A DNA stretch of 42,019 nucleotides from JADHUC01 sp964617665 (GTDB taxonomy: Bacteria; Planctomycetota; Planctomycetia; Pirellulales; Pirellulaceae). The notes under the pieces are model-generated. The model was not told the DNA's origin, did no database searches, and saw only the letters and a list, made by a program, of their open reading frames with translations. How positions within the stretch are numbered: position 1 is the stretch's first letter; the number at the start of each line of letters is the position of its first letter. The position numbers and the translations under genes were made by a program. This document shows, in pieces, positions 16,123 through 24,167 of this stretch. The DNA lies in NCBI GenBank assembly GCA_964617665.1, contig CAZUAH010000061.1:1-42019 (forward strand), read 5' to 3'.

Positions 16123-17115
16123 ATGAAGGTGATAATCTCCCTGGGAGTCGTCGTTGGTCTGTTCCTGCTCGGCATGCTTGGCGGCATGGCGCCGGCTGCA
16201 GGATGGGTCTTCGGAGTCGTTATTCCGTACGCGGCCATCGTGATTTTCTTCGGCGGATTGATCCAGCGGGTGATGAGCTATGCGAATACCCCGGTTCCGT
16301 TCCGGATTACCACGACGTGCGGGCAGGGCAAATCGCTGCCATGGATAAAGCAAGCCAAGCTGGACAATCCGAGTAACCCACTGGGTGTGATCGGCAGGAT
16401 GATGTTGGAGGTCCTATTCTTCCGGTCGCTGCTCCGCAACACGCGAGCACAGTTGCTGGAAAAGGGCAAACTGGTCTACGCCACTAACCTTTGGCTATGG
16501 GCAGCCGGTATTGCGTTCCATTGGACGCTGTTGGTCATCCTGATACGGCACCTACGGTTCTTCTTAAGCCCGACACCGATATTCGTGACGTATTTGGAGG
16601 AGGCCGACGGGTTTCTCGAGGTAGGCGTACCCGTGTTCTTTGCGACATCAGTCATCTTCATGGCGGGTTTGGCGTTCCTTCTTCTACGACGGCTCGCAAA
16701 CCCGCAGATGCGCTATATGTCGCTGCTGGATGATTACTTCCCTTTGTTCCTGCTGTTGGCCATTGGGGGCAGTGGCTTCTGCCTTAGGCATTTCGAGAAG
16801 ACAGACATACCGAGCGTCAAAGAGCTAGCGGTGGGACTCGTAACGTTTTCGCCTGCGGTGGCCGATTCGATCGCACCTCTGTTCTACGGGCATCTGTTTT
16901 TGGTCTGCGTGCTGATGATGTATTTTCCATTCGGCAAGCTCCTGCACGTGGCCGGCGCGTTCCTCAGCCCTACCAGGAACATGGCGAACAACAACCGCAT
17001 GGTGCGACACGTCAATCCCTGGGACTATCCCGTCAAAGTGCATTCCTATGAAGAGTACGAAGACGAGTGGCGGGAAAAGATGAAAGCGGCCGGGGTTCCG
17101 GTCGACAAGGAGTAG
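16123..17115 (+). CDS. dsrM: DsrMKJOP complex membrane cytochrome b subunit DsrM
   Basis: 330 residues with about six hydrophobic segments (roughly 5-23, 28-48, 122-142, 165-185, 205-225, 255-280), a NarI-like cytochrome b that binds two haems b and exchanges electrons with menaquinone. Visible signs are IPYAAIVIFFGG, TNLWLWAAGIAFHW and the C-terminal YFPFGKLLHVAGAFLSPTRN, all typical of DsrM. The tail after about residue 290 is cytoplasmic and faces DsrK, which begins two bases after the dsrM stop. Confidence 0.97.
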   Translation: MKVIISLGVVVGLFLLGMLGGMAPAAGWVFGVVIPYAAIVIFFGGLIQRVMSYANTPVPFRITTTCGQGKSLPWIKQAKLDNPSNPLGVIGRMMLEVLFFRSLLRNTRAQLLEKGKLVYATNLWLWAAGIAFHWTLLVILIRHLRFFLSPTPIFVTYLEEADGFLEVGVPVFFATSVIFMAGLAFLLLRRLANPQMRYMSLLDDYFPLFLLLAIGGSGFCLRHFEKTDIPSVKELAVGLVTFSPAVADSIAPLFYGHLFLVCVLMMYFPFGKLLHVAGAFLSPTRNMANNNRMVRHVNPWDYPVKVHSYEEYEDEWREKMKAAGVPVDKE

Positions 17116-17117
17116 CC

Positions 17118-18767
17118 ATGGCGAAACCGGACGAGGTCGCATATTACGAGCAGGACAAACTCCAACAGGTCGACTACGATCCTCCGCAGAAGGATTGGCT
17201 GGACAATCCCGTCGATCTCCGGCCAGGTAGCTACATCTATCCCGGCAAGCCGAAGAACCTGAAAATTCTCGATCTGCCGAACCCACACGAGTGGGCCGTC
17301 ACCGAGGACGACTGGGGGCTGCAAGACGACTGGAAGCAGATCATCCTCGACGGAATGGCCGAGCGGCTGAAGAAGTACCGCTCGTTCAGGGTCTTCATGG
17401 ACAGTTGCGTCCGCTGCGGCGCCTGTGCCGATAAGTGCCATTTCTTCCTGGGCGGCGGCGATCCGAAGAACATGCCGGTGCTACGAGCCGAGCTACTACG
17501 GTCGGTTTACCGCAAAGACTTCACCGCGATGGGGAAAGTCTTGGGCAAGATGGCCGGTGCCCGTGAACTAACCGAAGATGTCATTAAAGAGTGGTTCTAC
17601 TACTTCTACCAGTGCACCGAATGTCGTCGTTGCAGCGTGTTCTGTCCCTTCGGGATTGACACGGCCGAAATAACAATGTTCGGTCGTGAGTTGCTAGGCT
17701 TGCTCGGCTTGTACATCAACTGGTCACTCGAGCCGGTGGCCAACTGCTACAAGTTCGGTAACCACTTGGCGATCCCGCCTCATGGAATGGTCGACACGCT
17801 CGACTTCATGGTGGACGACATCGAGGAAGCCACCGGTATCGAGCTGAAGGTTCCTTACAATAAGAAAGGGGCCGAGGTTCTCTTCGTGCCTCCGTCCGGA
17901 GACTATGTCGCGGCTCCGGGCATCTATACCTGCATGGCCTACATGCTGATTTTCAACGAGTTGGGGATCGACTATACGTTCAGCACGTACGCTTCGGAGG
18001 GCGGCAATTTCGGCCTGTTTACATCGCACGAGATGATCAAGCGGCTGAACGCGAAGATCTATGCTGAAGCCAAACGCCTGGGCGTGAAGTACATCATCGG
18101 TGGCGAGTGTGGCCACATGTGGCGAGTGCTGCATCAGTACATGAACACGGTGAACGGCCCAGCCGATTTTCTCGAGGTGCCAAAGTCTCCCCTTACGGGG
18201 ACCGTCTTCGACCACGCCAAGTCCTCGAAGATCATCCACATCCACGAATTCTTGGCCGACGCGATCCGGCACGACAAACTGAATCTGGACCCCAGTCGCA
18301 ACGACCACATTCGCGTGACGTTCCACGATTCCTGCAACCCGGCCCGGGCTATGGGGATCTTTGAGGAGCCGCGTTATGTGATCAACAGCGTCTGCAACAA
18401 CTTTTTCGAGATGCCCGAAAACACGATCCGCGAACAGACCTTCTGTTGCGGAGGCGGAGCTGGCTTGGGCACGGACGAGAACATGGAGATGCGGTTGCGG
18501 GGTGGACTGCCCAGGGGTTCGGCAGTCCGGCACGTCCAGCAGAAGCACGGTGTGAATCAACTCGCCGCCATGTGCGCTATTGACCGGGCCACGCTCGTGA
18601 CCGTATGCGACTACTGGGCGCCCGGCGTGGAAGTGACCGGAATTTGCGAACTGGTCGCCAACGCCATGATCTTCAAGGGCGAGAAGAAGCGGACCGAGAA
18701 TCTCCGCTTGGAACCGATTCCCGGAATGGAAGAAGACGACGACGACGGAGAAACCAACGATGAATAG
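17118..18767 (+). CDS. dsrK: DsrMKJOP complex catalytic subunit DsrK (HdrD-like)
   Basis: 549 residues. Two ferredoxin motifs, C97/C100/C103/C107 (CVRCGACADKC) and C166/C169/C172/C176 (CTECRRCSVFCP), are followed by the CCG-type catalytic region of heterodisulfide reductases (GGECGHMWR, HDSCNPARAMG, CCGGGAGLG). DsrK is taken to reduce the DsrC trisulfide in the cytoplasm using electrons from DsrM. The ATG at 17118 is chosen because it begins two bases after the dsrM stop with AAGGAG upstream; a longer frame would overlap dsrM. The C-terminus is unusually acidic (EEDDDDGETNDE). Confidence 0.97.
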   Translation: MAKPDEVAYYEQDKLQQVDYDPPQKDWLDNPVDLRPGSYIYPGKPKNLKILDLPNPHEWAVTEDDWGLQDDWKQIILDGMAERLKKYRSFRVFMDSCVRCGACADKCHFFLGGGDPKNMPVLRAELLRSVYRKDFTAMGKVLGKMAGARELTEDVIKEWFYYFYQCTECRRCSVFCPFGIDTAEITMFGRELLGLLGLYINWSLEPVANCYKFGNHLAIPPHGMVDTLDFMVDDIEEATGIELKVPYNKKGAEVLFVPPSGDYVAAPGIYTCMAYMLIFNELGIDYTFSTYASEGGNFGLFTSHEMIKRLNAKIYAEAKRLGVKYIIGGECGHMWRVLHQYMNTVNGPADFLEVPKSPLTGTVFDHAKSSKIIHIHEFLADAIRHDKLNLDPSRNDHIRVTFHDSCNPARAMGIFEEPRYVINSVCNNFFEMPENTIREQTFCCGGGAGLGTDENMEMRLRGGLPRGSAVRHVQQKHGVNQLAAMCAIDRATLVTVCDYWAPGVEVTGICELVANAMIFKGEKKRTENLRLEPIPGMEEDDDDGETNDE

Positions 18768-19185
18768 CAGAGTGAATGTTATTTTTGGGCTGGTCATCGC
18801 TATCGTCGTACTGACGCTTCCCTTCTGGTACGCGCTGGCGCAACCCAAAGCGGCTCGCAAAGCCCCCGCGATGCCCAGACCCACTAACTCGGATCGTTGC
18901 ATCGAGGAAGACATGCGGGCCAGGCACATGCAAGTGATCGACGAGTGGCGCAATACCGTGGTCCGCGACGGTGTTGCCGAACCTTACAAGGCGGCAGACG
19001 GCAACGAGTACGAGCGGAGCCTCACGAAGACGTGCCTCATGCAATGCCATTCGACCGAGGATCAGCCGAAAACGGACGAGGCGGGGAACGTACTGCCCGT
19101 CCAAGAACGATTCTGTCAAGAGTGTCACGAATACGCGAACATTCGTCCCAACTGTTGGGATTGCCACCTCAAAGGAAGTCCGTGA
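18760..19185 (+). CDS. dsrJ: DsrMKJOP complex triheme cytochrome c subunit DsrJ
   Basis: 141 residues. An N-terminal hydrophobic segment (about 7-27) anchors or exports the protein. Three haem c sites are seen: C92-H97 (CLMQCH, a CX3CH spacing), C119-H123 (CQECH) and C132-H136 (CWDCH). C47, in the block DRCIEEDMRARHMQ, is at the place of the conserved cysteine that serves as an unusual haem ligand in DsrJ of other bacteria. The first haem motif deviates from CXXCH. The start overlaps dsrK by 8 bases and the stop shares one base with dsrO. Confidence 0.96.
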   Translation: MNSRVNVIFGLVIAIVVLTLPFWYALAQPKAARKAPAMPRPTNSDRCIEEDMRARHMQVIDEWRNTVVRDGVAEPYKAADGNEYERSLTKTCLMQCHSTEDQPKTDEAGNVLPVQERFCQECHEYANIRPNCWDCHLKGSP

Positions 19186-19973
19186 TGAATGAGAGTAGAC
19201 GTAGCTTCCTGAAAAACGCGGGCCGCACAGCGCTGGGAATCGGTTGTGGTTTTCCATTGCTAAGTAGTTGCGGGTGCGGGGTAGCGCACGGCAAGGCGAA
19301 AGACCAGTGGGCCATGGTCATCGACGTTCAGAAGTGCCAGGATGACGATGTTCGGGACGAGTGCGAGAAGGCCTGCAATGCGGCGCACAGTATCCCAACG
19401 GAAATCCCGACAGATGGGCCTAACCACGAGATCAAGTGGATCTGGAGCGAGACCTACGAACACGCCTTTCCGGAACAAACGCACGAGCGTTCGTCCCAGA
19501 AGGAACTGCCTGTGCTGGTACTGTGCAATCACTGCACCAACCCGCCATGTGTGAAGGTGTGTCCCACGCAGGCCACGTGGAAACGAGAACAAGACGGCAT
19601 CGTCACGATGGACATGCATCGTTGCATCGGATGCCGCTATTGCATTGCAGCTTGCCCGTACGGATCTCGGAGTTTCAACTGGCTCGATCCAAAGCCTTAC
19701 ATCGCCGATGAGAATAAGCACCCTACGTATCCCACCAGATCTAAAGGCGTGGTGGAGAAATGCAACTTCTGCGTCGAGCGTGTCCGCGACGGCGGAGAAC
19801 CGGCTTGCGTCGAGGCCGTCGAAAAGCTGGCTGAGACGAAGCCTGAAGTGAAGGGCGCCTTGATATTCGGAAAACTGGATGCCCCGGAGGTGAGCGAGGC
19901 TCTCGAAGGGAACCGTACTATTTGTCGCCGACCGGGTCTCGGGACCGAGCCCAACGTCTTTTACATCGTGTGA
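19185..19973 (+). CDS. dsrO: DsrMKJOP complex periplasmic Fe-S subunit DsrO
   Basis: 262 residues. The N-terminus SRRSFLKNAG plus a hydrophobic stretch is a Tat signal, so the folded Fe-S protein is exported. Ferredoxin-type cysteine groups follow: CQDDDVRDECEKAC (about 51-64), CNHCTNPPCVKVCP, CIGCRYCIAACPYG and KCNFCVERV with a later Cys, matching the four-cluster family of NrfC/DsrO. It pairs with DsrP and DsrJ. The ATG overlaps the dsrJ stop (TGATG), and dsrP follows after 7 bases. LSSCGCG after the signal could be read as a lipobox, but the Tat pattern is a better fit. Confidence 0.96.
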   Translation: MNESRRSFLKNAGRTALGIGCGFPLLSSCGCGVAHGKAKDQWAMVIDVQKCQDDDVRDECEKACNAAHSIPTEIPTDGPNHEIKWIWSETYEHAFPEQTHERSSQKELPVLVLCNHCTNPPCVKVCPTQATWKREQDGIVTMDMHRCIGCRYCIAACPYGSRSFNWLDPKPYIADENKHPTYPTRSKGVVEKCNFCVERVRDGGEPACVEAVEKLAETKPEVKGALIFGKLDAPEVSEALEGNRTICRRPGLGTEPNVFYIV

Positions 19974-19980
19974 GGTTGCC

Positions 19981-21147
19981 ATGCTGGAATATGCGTTCCG
20001 GGGAAGCATACGCTATTGGATCCTGTTGGGATTCTGGGCGCTGCTGATCGCCGTCGGTGCCGGGGCCTATAGCTACCAACTGCGTGAAGGTTTGTCCGTC
20101 ACGGGGATGAGCCGCGACGTCACGTGGGGACTGTACATCGCCCAGTTCACATTCTTGGTTGGTGTGGCAGCGTCCGCCGTGATGGTGGTCTTGCCCTACT
20201 ACCTGCACAACTATAAAGGGTTCGGCAAGATGGTGATCATCGGCGAGTTTCTCGCCGTTTCAGCCGTACTCATGTGCACTTTGTTCATCTTCGTCGATCT
20301 GGGGAAACCGGAGCGGTTCACGAACGTCCTTTTGCATCCGACCCCGAATTCACCCATGTTTTGGGACAGTATCGTTCTGATCGGCTACCTTGTCTTGAAC
20401 CTGACCATTGGGTGCGTGACCTTCGATGCCGAACGCCGCGGCGCACCACCAGCCAAATGGATCAAAATCCTGATTTACATTTCGATTCCATGGGCTATCA
20501 GCATCCACACGGTCACCGCATTCCTGTACTCGGGACTTTCGGCTCGCTCGTTCTGGATGACTGCCGTTTTGGCCCCTCGCTTCTTAGCTTCGGCGTTCGC
20601 ATCCGGGCCTAGCCTACTAATCATACTGGCCCTAATCTTGCGGAAGTTCACCAGCTTTGACGCGGGCAAAGAGGCGATTCAGAAACTCGCTACCATCGTG
20701 GCCTACGCCATGGTGATCAACGTATTCCTCGTCCTGGTCGAACTGTTCACCGTCTTCTATGCAAGCATGCCGCATCACGTCCACTCATTTGAGTACATGT
20801 TCGGCTTCGGTGAATACGGGGAAGGCAGTGTACTCGCACCGTGGATGTGGTTCGGGCAATTGCTGGCAGTCGGCTGTGCAGTGCTGCTGTTGATTCCCGC
20901 CGTGCGGCGCCAAGAGGGGCTGCTGGCGTGCTTGGCCGTTGCCGTGATCGTGGCTGTCTGGATCGAAAAGGGCATGGGAATGATCGTGGCTGCGTTCGAG
21001 CCATCACCATTGGGGCAAATTACGCAGTACGTTCCCTCGCAAAAGGAGATCCTGGTCACCGTTGGCGTATACGCCATCGGTTTCCTGGTCTTAAGCGTGC
21101 TGTACAAGATCGTGGTAGAGGTTCGGAAACGAGTCGAGGTAATCTAA
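19981..21147 (+). CDS. dsrP: DsrMKJOP complex NrfD-like membrane subunit DsrP
   Basis: 388 residues, about ten hydrophobic segments over nearly the whole length, typical of the NrfD/PsrC quinol-interacting family. Family blocks include SRDVTWGLYIAQFTFLVG, FVDLGKPERF and the conserved WAISIHTVTAFLYSGL with histidine. DsrP together with DsrO and DsrJ forms the periplasm-facing branch of the complex. After it a gap of 200 bases leads to dsrA, with no hairpin that I could recognise, so read-through into dsrAB is possible. Confidence 0.97.
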   Translation: MLEYAFRGSIRYWILLGFWALLIAVGAGAYSYQLREGLSVTGMSRDVTWGLYIAQFTFLVGVAASAVMVVLPYYLHNYKGFGKMVIIGEFLAVSAVLMCTLFIFVDLGKPERFTNVLLHPTPNSPMFWDSIVLIGYLVLNLTIGCVTFDAERRGAPPAKWIKILIYISIPWAISIHTVTAFLYSGLSARSFWMTAVLAPRFLASAFASGPSLLIILALILRKFTSFDAGKEAIQKLATIVAYAMVINVFLVLVELFTVFYASMPHHVHSFEYMFGFGEYGEGSVLAPWMWFGQLLAVGCAVLLLIPAVRRQEGLLACLAVAVIVAVWIEKGMGMIVAAFEPSPLGQITQYVPSQKEILVTVGVYAIGFLVLSVLYKIVVEVRKRVEVI

Positions 21148-21347
21148 GGAGCCTAGTACCGGGTCCGGGTAGAATAGTCTAAACTCTGGACTTACTAATC
21201 GAGATGATCCTTGTCCTGTCTCCTCTTTGGTTGACGCTGGCGACTTGAAAAGGCCACGTCGGATTGAAGCGGTAATGGGCGAAGACATATACGCGTTGTG
21301 GAAAGAGCCATAGCTCAGGCGTAATTTCAAACCGACAGGAGGATACG

Positions 21348-22550
21348 ATGGCCGAATCCAACGGCAACGGAACCCCACTTCTGGACGAACTAAAGACAGG
21401 CCCGTGGCCAAGTTTCGTCAGTGAAATCCAGTCCATGGCGGACGAGAACAAGATGTGCGAAGGGCTGCTGGGACAGCTCGAGAAGTCCTACCGCGACAGG
21501 CAAGGATATTGGAAGCACGGTGGCATCGTTGGTGTCATGGGTTACGGGGGCGGCGTCATCGGACGTTACTCGTTCCTCGCCGAGGAGTACCCGGACGTAG
21601 CTCACTTCCACACGATCCGCATCAATCAGCCTGCTGGCTGGTTCTACACTTCGGATGCGATCCGCACCCTCTGTGACATTTGGGATAAACGCGGCTCGGG
21701 TTTGACCAACATGCACGGGTCCACGGGCGACATCGTGTTCCTGGGGACGGTCACCGACGAGTTGGAACCGATCTTCTCGGAACTATCGGCAAACGACTTT
21801 GACCTTGGTGGTTCCGGGTCCGACCTGCGAACGCCCAGTTGTTGCGTCGGTCAGGCACGTTGCGAATGGGCCTGCTACGACACGATGAACCTGTGCCACG
21901 AGGTAACACAGCACTTCCAGGACGAGTTGCACCGTCCGGCATTCCCCTACAAGTTCAAGATCAAGTGCGCCGGTTGCCCGAACGATTGCGTGGCCTCCAT
22001 CGCACGATCCGACATGGCGATCATCGGCACGTGGCGTGACGAGATCCGAATCGATCAGGCCGAGGTCAAGAAGTGTGTGGACGACGGCATCAACATCCAC
22101 AAAGACATCTATGCCAACTGCCCGACCCGATGCATCGATTGGGACGGTGAGACTCTGACGATCGATGACTCGAACTGCGTGAAGTGCATGCACTGCATTA
22201 ACGCCATGCCCAAGGCGCTTCGGCCGGGTACGGATACTGGAGCCAGCATCCTGGTCGGTGCCAAGGCACCGATCGTCGAGGGCGCACTTCTGGCTTCGGT
22301 CATCGTGCCGTTCATGAAGATCGAAGGCGATTACGAGGAACTGTATGATCTTCTGGAGAACATTTGGGACGTTTGGGGCGAGCACGGTAAGAACCGGGAA
22401 CGCGTAGGCGAATTCATGCAACGCGTCGGTCTCGGAAACTTCCTCGAAGAAATCGAGGTCGACTTGGTGCCCGAAATGGTCGCCCATCCGAGAGAGAACC
22501 CCTACATCTTCTACGAAGAGTATGAAGAAGATGATGAGGACGACGAGTAG
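21348..22550 (+). CDS. dsrA: Dissimilatory sulfite reductase alpha subunit
   Basis: 400 residues, shorter than or similar to known DsrA. The sirohaem/[4Fe-4S] ligands are in SCCVGQARCEWACYD (C165, C166, C172, C176) and CAGCPNDC (C207, C210, C214); an inserted ferredoxin domain has C258, C262 and C277/C280/C283 in CVKCMHC. Substrate-binding basic residues are expected in RINQPAGWFYTSDAIR. The tail is very acidic (YEEYEEDDEDDE at 389-400). It reduces sulfite with DsrB in an alpha2beta2 enzyme whose product is captured by DsrC. Start ATG follows CAGGAGG. The 200-base upstream gap has only weak promoter-like TTGACG (21231), so the promoter is not clear. Confidence 0.98.
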   Translation: MAESNGNGTPLLDELKTGPWPSFVSEIQSMADENKMCEGLLGQLEKSYRDRQGYWKHGGIVGVMGYGGGVIGRYSFLAEEYPDVAHFHTIRINQPAGWFYTSDAIRTLCDIWDKRGSGLTNMHGSTGDIVFLGTVTDELEPIFSELSANDFDLGGSGSDLRTPSCCVGQARCEWACYDTMNLCHEVTQHFQDELHRPAFPYKFKIKCAGCPNDCVASIARSDMAIIGTWRDEIRIDQAEVKKCVDDGINIHKDIYANCPTRCIDWDGETLTIDDSNCVKCMHCINAMPKALRPGTDTGASILVGAKAPIVEGALLASVIVPFMKIEGDYEELYDLLENIWDVWGEHGKNRERVGEFMQRVGLGNFLEEIEVDLVPEMVAHPRENPYIFYEEYEEDDEDDE

Positions 22551-22614
22551 TGCAATCGGATTGCTGGATCCGGTAGATATACGCAAAAACAATTTCACTC
22601 TTGGGAGATAATCG

Positions 22615-23694
22615 ATGGTAACGGCAGAAAGAAGAACGGATATCGGCCCTCCGCATTATGAACGGTTCCTGCCTCCCGTAATCAAGGCCAATTACGGAAA
22701 ATGGAAGTATCACGAAGTCGTGAAGCCCGGCGTGATGGTCCACGTCGGCGAAACCGGTGACAAACTCTTCACAGTGCGTTGTGGTTCGCCCAGGTTGCTC
22801 AGCACCAAGACGCTACGCAACTTCGCTGACCTTGCCGAGAAGTACTGCGCCGGCCACCTGCGTTTCACCAGCCGCAATAATGTCGAATTCCTGACGACTG
22901 AAGAAGGTAACATCGATCCGCTGATCGGTGACCTGAAGGATCTCGGCTTCCCCGTGGGCGGCATTGGCAATGCCATCTCGAACATCGTACACACGCAGGG
23001 TTGGGTGCACTGCCATTCGGCTGCCACCGACGCCTCTGGCGTGGTCAAGTGCGTGATGGACGACTTGCACGAGTACTTCGTAGACACGAAGCTGCCGGGC
23101 AAGCTGCGAGTCGCCTTGGCGTGCTGCTTGAACATGTGCGGTGCCGTACACTGCTCGGATATCGCGATTCTGGGTGTGCATCGCAAGCCGCCGAAGATCG
23201 ACGACGAAGCTGTCAACAAGGTCTGCGAGATTCCCAGCGTGGTGGCCTCCTGCCCGACTGCCGCGATTCGGCCGGCAACCGTCGAGGGTACGCAGACGCT
23301 GGAAATCGATGACAATCTGTGCATGTTCTGTGCGAACTGCTTCTCGGTTTGCCCCGCCATGCCGATCGCTGATCCAGATAACGATGGCGTTTCCATTTGG
23401 GTTGGTGGCAAGGTCTCCAACGCTCGTACCGAGCCCATGTTCTCCAAGCTGGCAATCCCCTACATACCCAACAACCCGCCGCGATGGCCGGAAGTCGTCG
23501 AGGCTGTCCGTAACATCGTCGAGGTCTGGGCCAAGGGCGCCAAGAAGTACGAACGTATGGGCGAATTCATCGAACGAATCGGCTGGCCGAAGTTCTTTGA
23601 ACTGACGGGCATCGAGTTCGAGAAAGAACATATCGATGATTACAAGCACGCGGGACTGACTTACAAACGCTCCGCGCAGCTCAGACAATCGTAG
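22615..23694 (+). CDS. dsrB: Dissimilatory sulfite reductase beta subunit
   Basis: 359 residues. The block ACCLNMCGAVHCSD (C170, C171, C175, C180) carries the sirohaem-cluster cysteines, and a ferredoxin insertion is seen at CMFCANCFSVCP. The N-terminal HYERFLPPVI and the region RFTSRNNVEF are diagnostic for DsrB. Forms the heterotetramer with DsrA and is homologous to it. It starts 64 bases after dsrA with a GGGAGATA site; 14 bases downstream is dsrD. Confidence 0.98.
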   Translation: MVTAERRTDIGPPHYERFLPPVIKANYGKWKYHEVVKPGVMVHVGETGDKLFTVRCGSPRLLSTKTLRNFADLAEKYCAGHLRFTSRNNVEFLTTEEGNIDPLIGDLKDLGFPVGGIGNAISNIVHTQGWVHCHSAATDASGVVKCVMDDLHEYFVDTKLPGKLRVALACCLNMCGAVHCSDIAILGVHRKPPKIDDEAVNKVCEIPSVVASCPTAAIRPATVEGTQTLEIDDNLCMFCANCFSVCPAMPIADPDNDGVSIWVGGKVSNARTEPMFSKLAIPYIPNNPPRWPEVVEAVRNIVEVWAKGAKKYERMGEFIERIGWPKFFELTGIEFEKEHIDDYKHAGLTYKRSAQLRQS

Positions 23695-23708
23695 ATAGGA
23701 GACGCCAA

Positions 23709-23954
23709 ATGGCTGTCACACCGGAACAAGTCGCTGATGCGATGTTCGAAATGGTCAAAGAGTACGCCGGCAAGAAGAAGTTCAAAGCCAGCGATTTGAG
23801 AAAGGCCATGATCCAGAAGTTCGGTGAGGACGAAGTTGATAAGAAGCTCTGCAAGACGGCGATTCGCACACTGATGGATTCGGGCCGGTGCGTTTACACC
23901 TACTTCGGCGGCAGCTTCATCGAGGTCCCGCCTGAGGAAGGCTCCGAAAAATAG
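23709..23954 (+). CDS. dsrD: DsrD, small winged-helix protein
   Basis: 81 residues, full length for DsrD. It begins MAVTPEQVADAMFEMV and contains the winged-helix stretch FGEDEVDKKLCKTAIRTLMDSG and YTYFGGSFIEVP. DsrD stimulates DsrAB in sulfate reducers and is essentially confined to organisms that run the pathway in the reducing direction (and some disproportionators). It follows dsrB closely with AGGAGA upstream. Its presence is the strongest single mark of sulfite reduction here. Confidence 0.96.
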   Translation: MAVTPEQVADAMFEMVKEYAGKKKFKASDLRKAMIQKFGEDEVDKKLCKTAIRTLMDSGRCVYTYFGGSFIEVPPEEGSEK

Positions 23955-23979
23955 CGCGGATCGCGCAAGAATTAGTGTT

Positions 23980-24080
23980 TCACGGCTACGTCAGCCGTGA
24001 TCATCAAGAACAGCGGTGGAAATGCCACGGCCTGCATGGCCGTGGCATCGCCGTTGAGGGAATGTCGATTCCGCCGCTGT
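23980..24080 (+). other. Compound stem structure between dsrD and dsrL
   Basis: Stem 1: TCACGGCT (23980-23987) / AGCCGTGA (23993-24000), perfect, 5-base loop. Stem 2 outer arm 24010-24021 pairs with 24069-24080 (12 pairs with one G-U). Nested directly inside it, 24022-24032 pairs perfectly with 24038-24048 (11 pairs, TGCAT loop). Bases 24049-24068 are single-stranded. No T run follows, so it is not a classical terminator; it could set the dsrABD to dsrL ratio, protect the dsr message, or be an interspersed element. Nothing else was recognised in the 213-base gap except the GAGGTGAC site for dsrL. Confidence 0.6.
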
Positions 24081-24167
24081 CCAATTGTAATGTTAACCAA
24101 CGGGAATGGTGTGGGGTCGTGGACCCTCACGTTCTCCGCCGTTGAGTGTAGTGGATCGAGGTGACTT

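Noticed and set aside
21231..21236. TTGACG as the -35 box of a dsrA promoter
   Set aside because: No acceptable -10 hexamer at 16-18 bases downstream.
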